From Myxococcales bacterium (GTDB lineage: Bacteria > Myxococcota_A > Polyangia > Polyangiales > Polyangiaceae): DNA of 49,228 bases. Position numbers and translations under genes: made by a program. Location of the stretch: assembly GCA_016794345.1 (NCBI GenBank), contig JAEUKE010000281.1, positions 1 to 49,228 of the forward strand, in the 5' to 3' direction. This document shows positions 44,722-49,228 of the stretch, one piece after another. Position 1 is the first letter of the stretch; the number at the start of each line of letters is the position of its first letter. The notes under the pieces were generated by a model. It saw only the letters and a program-made list of their open reading frames with translations, did no database searches and was not told where the DNA came from.

Positions 44722-47439
44722 GTGCATCCTGCCGCCGTGGAGCGCCTCCCCTCCCCGCCGCACGCGCTCGAGGCCCGCGATCTCGCGGTGGCGCTGGGGA
44801 CCGATCCGACCCGCGGTCTCGCGCCCGCCGAAGCGACGGAGCGGCTCGCCCGGCACGGACCGAACGCCCTCCCCGAGCCGGAGGCGCGCTCGCTCCTGGC
44901 CGTGTTCTTCGGCCAGTTCAAGAGCCCGCTCATCTACCTGCTCTTCCTGGCCGCGGGGATCGCGCTTTCCCTGCGCGCGCTCGCTGACGCGGCTGTCATC
45001 TTCACGGTCGTCCTGCTGAACGCGGTCATCGGCGCGGTCCAGGAAGGCCGCGCCGAACGGTCCCTGAAGGCGCTGCGCAAGCTGACCGAGTCGTCGGCGC
45101 GTGTGGTGCGAGGGGGCACGGAGGCCACCACGCCGGCGCGGGCGCTCGTCCCCGGTGACGTCATCCTGCTGGCGGCAGGAGACGCCGTCCCCGCCGACGC
45201 CCGCCTCATCGAGGCCGCGGCGCTGGAGGCCGACGAATCCGCGCTCACGGGCGAGTCGCTCCCCATCGAGAAACACACGGCCCCGTTGCCCGAGGACACG
45301 CGCCTCGCCGAGAGGCAGAACCTGCTCCACGCCGGGACCAACGTCGTCGCCGGCCGCGCGCGTGCCGTCGTGTTCGCGACCGGCCCCGACTCGGAGGTCG
45401 GCCGCATCGCCAAGCTCACCGGAGGCGCCGTCGAGCCGAAGACGCCGCTCGAAGCGCGCATCGACCGGTTCGGCCGCGCGCTCCTGGTCGCGGCCGCGGG
45501 CCTCTTCGTCCTGGTCAGCGTCGTGGGCCTCGCTCGCGGCATCGCCCTCGCCGACATCGCGATGATCGCCATCAGCCAGGTCGTCGGAATGGTGCCGGAG
45601 GGGCTGCCGGTCGCCATGACCATCGCGCTCGCGGTCGGCGTCCAGCGTATGGCGAAGCGCCGCGCGATCGTCCGGCGCCTCGCCGCGGTCGAGACGCTCG
45701 GATCCATCACGGTCATCTGCTCCGACAAGACCGGCACGCTGACGAAAAACGAGATGACCGTGATGCGCGTCGTCTTGCCCTCCGGCGCCGCGTACGACGT
45801 GACCGGCGTGGGCTACTCGCCGGTCGGCGAGCTCCGCCGGAGCGGAGAGCGCGTGGTGCCCGCCCCCGGCTCGGACCTCTACGCGCTGCTCGAGGCGTCG
45901 GTGCTCTGCAACGACGCGGATCTGGTGGTGGACGCCGAAGGAGCGCATCGCGTGCTCGGCGATCCCACCGAAGGCGCCCTCCTCACGCTCGCCAGCAAGG
46001 CCGGGCTCGAGCCCCAATCCATTCGCTCGGCTGCGCCGCGGTCGGGAGAGATCCCGTTTTCTTCCCAGGCGAAGCGAATGGCGACCGAGCACGATCGGGA
46101 CGAGGTCCCGTTCCTCGCCATCAAGGGTGGCCCGGAGGCCGTGCTCCCGCTCTGCGGCCTCGCCCGAATCGACGGCAACGACACCCCGCTCACCGAAGAG
46201 ATCCGACGCCGGATCGAGGCGGCGATCACCGAAATGGGCCGCAATGCGCTGCGCGTCCTCTGCCTGGCCACCGCCCCCGAGCGCCGCGCCGAGGACGGTC
46301 TCGACGGCGAGGGCCCTGAAATGGTCCTGCTCGGGCTCGTCGGCCAGCTCGATCCTCCGCGCGAAGAGGCCAAGGAGGCCATCGTGCGGTGTCGGTCCGC
46401 GGGGATCAGGCCGATCATGATCACGGGCGATCACCGCGACACAGCGATCGCGATCGCCCGCTCCTTGGGCCTCCTCGAAGGAGGCGGACGCGCGATAGAC
46501 GGTGCGGAGCTCGCGCACATGTCGGACGACGATCTCGCGCGAGCGGTGCCGGAGGTCTCGGTCTTCTCTCGCGTCGAGCCGGCCGACAAGCTGCGCATCG
46601 TCGCGGCGCTCCAGGCGCGCGGCGAGATCTGCGCGATGACCGGCGACGGCGTGAACGACGCGCCCGCCCTCGCCCGCGCGGACGTCGGCGTGGCGATGGG
46701 GCAGTCCGGGACCGACGTCGCCAAGCAGGCTGCGAAGGTCGTCGTCACCGACGACAACTTCGCCTCCATCGTCGCGGCGGTCGAGGAAGGCCGCGTCGTC
46801 TTCGCCAACCTGCGCAAGGTGCTCCTCCTACTCTTGAGCACCTCCATCGCGGAGGTCGCGGTCCTCACGTTCGCCATGCTCGCGGGTTATCCGCCGCCGT
46901 TCGTCGCGGTCCAGATCCTGTGGAACAACCTCGTCACCGAGGGGGTCATCACGGTCAACCTCGTCCTCGAGCCGCCCGAAGGGGACGAGCTGCGCAGGCC
47001 GCCGAACCCCAAGGAGGAGTCACTCGTGACCGGCGCGATGCTGCACCGGCTCCTCCTCATGACGGCCGCGATCACTGTCTCGACGCTGGGTTGGTTCGTC
47101 TACCGCCTCGACACGGGCATCCCCTTCGAGCAGGCGCGGGCCGAGGCCTTCACCACCCTCGCGGTCTGCGAATGGTTCAACGTGCTCTCCTGCCGGTCCG
47201 CGACGCGGAGCGCGCTCTCCACCTCTGTCTTCAAGAACCGCTTCCTCGTCGCGGGGCTCCTCGCCGGCAACCTCCTCCAGGTCGCCGTCATCTACGTGCC
47301 GGCGATGAACGAGCTCTTCTACACGCAAGCGTTCGACCTCGTTCAGGTCCTCTCGATCGGCCTCGTGGCGAGCCTCGTCCTCTGGGTGGAGGAGCTGCGC
47401 AAGCTCCTGGTGCGAAGGCGCGCCACGGTCCCCGGCTGA
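44722..47439 (+). CDS. P-type cation-transporting ATPase (Ca2+-ATPase-like, P2 group)
   Basis: 905 aa from the GTG at 44722 (a GTG at 44737 is an alternative). It has an N-terminal regulatory segment, the actuator loop LTGES (175-179), M4 motif VPEGLPVAMT (291-300), phosphorylation site CSDKTGTLTKNE (333-344; Asp335) and hinge MTGDGVNDAPALARADVGVAMG. The ATP-driven transporter is embedded in the inner membrane. Its M5/M6 ion-site residues differ from SERCA: STSIAEV in place of SSNVGEV, and NLVTEG in place of NLVTDG, so the transported ion may not be Ca2+. The M4 Glu is kept. It stands alone after the propeller operon. Confidence 0.93.
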   Translation: MHPAAVERLPSPPHALEARDLAVALGTDPTRGLAPAEATERLARHGPNALPEPEARSLLAVFFGQFKSPLIYLLFLAAGIALSLRALADAAVIFTVVLLNAVIGAVQEGRAERSLKALRKLTESSARVVRGGTEATTPARALVPGDVILLAAGDAVPADARLIEAAALEADESALTGESLPIEKHTAPLPEDTRLAERQNLLHAGTNVVAGRARAVVFATGPDSEVGRIAKLTGGAVEPKTPLEARIDRFGRALLVAAAGLFVLVSVVGLARGIALADIAMIAISQVVGMVPEGLPVAMTIALAVGVQRMAKRRAIVRRLAAVETLGSITVICSDKTGTLTKNEMTVMRVVLPSGAAYDVTGVGYSPVGELRRSGERVVPAPGSDLYALLEASVLCNDADLVVDAEGAHRVLGDPTEGALLTLASKAGLEPQSIRSAAPRSGEIPFSSQAKRMATEHDRDEVPFLAIKGGPEAVLPLCGLARIDGNDTPLTEEIRRRIEAAITEMGRNALRVLCLATAPERRAEDGLDGEGPEMVLLGLVGQLDPPREEAKEAIVRCRSAGIRPIMITGDHRDTAIAIARSLGLLEGGGRAIDGAELAHMSDDDLARAVPEVSVFSRVEPADKLRIVAALQARGEICAMTGDGVNDAPALARADVGVAMGQSGTDVAKQAAKVVVTDDNFASIVAAVEEGRVVFANLRKVLLLLLSTSIAEVAVLTFAMLAGYPPPFVAVQILWNNLVTEGVITVNLVLEPPEGDELRRPPNPKEESLVTGAMLHRLLLMTAAITVSTLGWFVYRLDTGIPFEQARAEAFTTLAVCEWFNVLSCRSATRSALSTSVFKNRFLVAGLLAGNLLQVAVIYVPAMNELFYTQAFDLVQVLSIGLVASLVLWVEELRKLLVRRRATVPG

Positions 47440-47451
47440 GACCTTCTCCGC

Positions 47452-47488
47452 GTCGCATCCTTGCGAACGACAGTCGCAGCATTGCGAC
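47452..47488. promoter_or_regulatory. Tandem 16-bp dyads spaced by 21 bp
   Basis: GTCGCA-TCCT-TGCGAA (47452-47467) and GTCGCA-GCAT-TGCGAC (47473-47488). Each is an inverted repeat with a 4-bp spacer (the first has one imperfect end), and their centres are 21 bp apart, two helical turns. They lie 38-71 bp before the lipoprotein start. This is a classic geometry for cooperative binding of a dimeric repressor or activator. Confidence 0.55.
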
Positions 47489-47522
47489 AGCTGACGAGCG
47501 AGGAACTTCCGTATGAGGAGCC

Positions 47523-48506
47523 ATGGTGATTCGTTCCTTGCGCGCCCTCGTCCCTCTCCTCGCCCTCGTGGCTCCTGGCCTCGGATGCGCCAAGCTCGAT
47601 GAGTTGTCGGGGAAGAAGAGCGACGAGAAAGCGACCTCCTACGAGCTTCGTTTCGTGAACGACAAGACCTTCGGTGACCTGCGGGTCTCGGGCGCGCGCC
47701 TCTTGGTGGACGGCGAGGAGCTGGGCGTGATCGATTCGAACCACGTCCCCACCGTCCGATTCGAGCTCCCCGCAAAGACGGTGCTGTCCGACCACGAGAC
47801 CAAGCTGGCGCTTCGGTTTCCGACGCCGTGTGGCACGAAGGACATCGAGCTCGAGGGCCACGCTCTCTCCACGCTCGCCGAGACGAAGACCCACCCCCTC
47901 ACGGTCGAGGAGGAGCGCAAGGCCCGAAGCAATCGACGTTTCGCCTCCGCTTACGAGCTCTACATCACCGTGCCGGAAGGGCTGACCCTGCCCGAGCCGT
48001 TTGTCGTCTGGGTCGACGACGACTCGTCGCCGTCCGCGAAGATCCAGCTCGGTGCAGCCGAGGTCGACGACAAGGTGACTCTCCAGAAGCGAGACGAGCG
48101 GGGTCACGCTCAGCAACGCGGCCGACGGGAGAGCCTCTACGATCTCGCGTGCGCCCCGAGCCACGATGTCCGGATCGACGGAGTGACGGTGGGCACCGCC
48201 CGCGCCGACGCGAAAGGGAAGACGGCGTTCCTCGTGACCACGGAGCCGGGCATCTGCCACCTCGCGGAGGAGATCGTCTACAGCACCACCGACGCCTACG
48301 GGTCCGGCCGCCGCCTCTATCTCGAAGGGTCCCAGGTGCTCCCGGTCGGCTATCGCCGGATCGACTACTTCCTCGAGCCCGCGCCCGCTTCGATCAAGGG
48401 TGGCGGTCGCAACCTCGATGGCCGTGTCGCCCTGAACCGCACGACCTGCAAAGCGCCCGAGCCCGGCAAGGGCAGCGCAGCGAAGCCGAAGAAGGGCGCG
48501 CGCTAG
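47523..48506 (+). CDS. Lipoprotein, unknown function
   Basis: 327 aa. Start: ATG at 47523 or, more likely by spacing, GTG at 47526 (326 aa), because AGGAG at 47516-47520 is only 2 nt before the ATG but 5 nt before the GTG. Signal peptide with lipobox GLGC (Cys22). The mature part is beta-rich and contains PEGA-like strands (ARLLVDGEELGVIDSNHVPTVRFELPA; PSHDVRIDGVTVGTARADAKGKTAFLV), then a Lys/Gly basic tail (PKKGAR). Probably a periplasmic or outer-membrane lipoprotein. The tandem dyads upstream suggest dedicated regulation. Confidence 0.8.
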   Translation: MVIRSLRALVPLLALVAPGLGCAKLDELSGKKSDEKATSYELRFVNDKTFGDLRVSGARLLVDGEELGVIDSNHVPTVRFELPAKTVLSDHETKLALRFPTPCGTKDIELEGHALSTLAETKTHPLTVEEERKARSNRRFASAYELYITVPEGLTLPEPFVVWVDDDSSPSAKIQLGAAEVDDKVTLQKRDERGHAQQRGRRESLYDLACAPSHDVRIDGVTVGTARADAKGKTAFLVTTEPGICHLAEEIVYSTTDAYGSGRRLYLEGSQVLPVGYRRIDYFLEPAPASIKGGGRNLDGRVALNRTTCKAPEPGKGSAAKPKKGAR

Positions 48507-48557
48507 ACCGACCTGTTGCCCCTTCTCGCTCGGCGTCCCTTGGTCCACCATCGAGCG

Positions 48558-49228
48558 GTGCACGTCCCGAGCTCCATCATCGTCCTCGGTCTCTGCCTCG
48601 CCGCATGTGACGACGGCGAGGCGTCGTCATCATCGGGCGCGGGTGGCGGCGAGGGCGGCACAGCCTCCTCCGGCTCGGGCGCGACGACCACGACGGGCGC
48701 CACGACCGGGACCGGCGGCGAGGGTGGCACCTTCGTCCCGGACCCGATCCCCGAGATACCGGACGAGGTCCCCGAGCCTTGCCAGGCCGTCTTGGACAAC
48801 CCGTGGCCGCCGCAGTTTCTCTACGACGGCTGCTCCGTGAAGCGCTTCCCGTCTTTCGTGGATCGCGAGCTCGCCTGCCCGGTCCTCGACGAGAGCGCGA
48901 CCATTCCGCTCACTGGCGGCGGCTCCGTCACCTACCTCCCCTCGGCGGCGCCCATCGAGGTCGACACGACGTCGCTCGCCGGAATCGTCCCGGCCGATCT
49001 CCACGTCGTCGTGATCCTCATTCGTCGCGTGGGCGGCGTCCCCCATTACCGATACCTCTCGAACGGCACCCACGACGTCCCGTACCAGCCCTGGAGCACC
49101 TCGAAGTTCCTCGCCGCCGCCAACGCCGGCGCGACCCTGCGCTTCGAGTCGGCGGGCGAGGTCGGCCTCACGGCCAGCGTGGACGGCTACCCGCTCGGCG
49201 ACCTGGTGACCAGCGTCGCGAGCTACGA
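48558..49228 (+). CDS. Lipoprotein with SxxK serine-hydrolase-like motif (3' end missing)
   Basis: 223 codons are visible from the GTG at 48558; the frame is open to the window end. Lipobox LAAC (Cys17), then a Ser/Gly/Thr-rich linker (about 20-58). The globular part contains YRYLSNGTHDVPYQPWSTSKFLAAANAG, where STSK (180-183) has the SxxK arrangement of penicillin-binding-protein/serine beta-lactamase-like hydrolases. The second and third active-site motifs would lie beyond the window, so catalysis cannot be judged. It probably belongs to a myxobacterial surface lipoprotein family. 51 bp after the previous lipoprotein, so possibly cotranscribed. Confidence 0.65.
   Translation, partial: MHVPSSIIVLGLCLAACDDGEASSSSGAGGGEGGTASSGSGATTTTGATTGTGGEGGTFVPDPIPEIPDEVPEPCQAVLDNPWPPQFLYDGCSVKRFPSFVDRELACPVLDESATIPLTGGGSVTYLPSAAPIEVDTTSLAGIVPADLHVVVILIRRVGGVPHYRYLSNGTHDVPYQPWSTSKFLAAANAGATLRFESAGEVGLTASVDGYPLGDLVTSVASY

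Overview
The window is a dense, high-GC stretch of ordinary chromosome from a myxobacterium, most likely of the Polyangia/Sorangium side of the group. The evidence is: a GC-rich, codon-biased sequence with long spurious antisense ORFs; a MYXO-CTERM-like C-terminal anchor at 1-1155; three Hanks-type Ser/Thr kinases, one with the HRDVSPHN catalytic loop frequent in myxobacteria; an FHA-sigma54 activator; and about twelve small lipoproteins, several with Ser/Thr/Gly-rich linkers after the lipobox. I see no rRNA, tRNA, CRISPR array, transposase, phage gene or biosynthetic megasynthase, and no gene-free stretch longer than about 250 bases.

Layout. 1-4784: end of a beta-helix surface protein, an FHA-sigma54 activator divergent from a Ser/Thr kinase, and a membrane PEGA-like protein. 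4844-7605: acyl-CoA dehydrogenase and small lipoproteins. 7228-12075 (minus): fumarase, then an acyltransferase followed by three tightly spaced lipoproteins. 12115-14899 (plus): lipoprotein-MlaE pair and a thiolase. 15146-17245: a second kinase and a lipoprotein. 17253-19357: an EEP-family phosphodiesterase, an MBL hydrolase and a lipoprotein. 19364-29622 (minus): two giant TPR proteins (1846 and 1573 aa) in one coupled operon. 29775-31356: GST, PHA-system protein and a parvulin-like protein. 31449-37968 (plus): a zinc-ribbon/low-complexity/TPR membrane protein, then htpG and greB. 37931-41768 (minus): YdeI-like protein, small lipoprotein and a kinase-TPR receptor. 41876-44673: an apparent operon of a papain-fold lipoprotein, a ferritin-like predicted hydrolase and a beta-propeller lipoprotein. 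44722-49228: a P-type cation ATPase, a lipoprotein behind a tandem operator-like site, and the start of an SxxK serine-hydrolase-like lipoprotein cut by the window end.

How the genes fit together. Most genes are housekeeping (fumarase, thiolase, acyl-CoA dehydrogenase, htpG, greB, MlaE, P-type ATPase) or belong to the large myxobacterial phospho-signalling and lipoprotein repertoire. The kinases, the FHA activator, and the giant TPR protein with Thr-hydrophobic-Pro motifs in its disordered N-terminus suggest local phosphothreonine signalling, but that link is inference. The most unusual items are the giant TPR pair with a shared unrecognised C-terminal domain, the zinc-ribbon TPR protein with repeated IDLPATR motifs, twin near-identical 24-bp palindromes at 10515-10597, a two-turn-spaced double dyad at 47452-47488, and short palindromes at five of six convergent gene junctions. 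I do not see a clearly delimited new defence or biosynthetic system.
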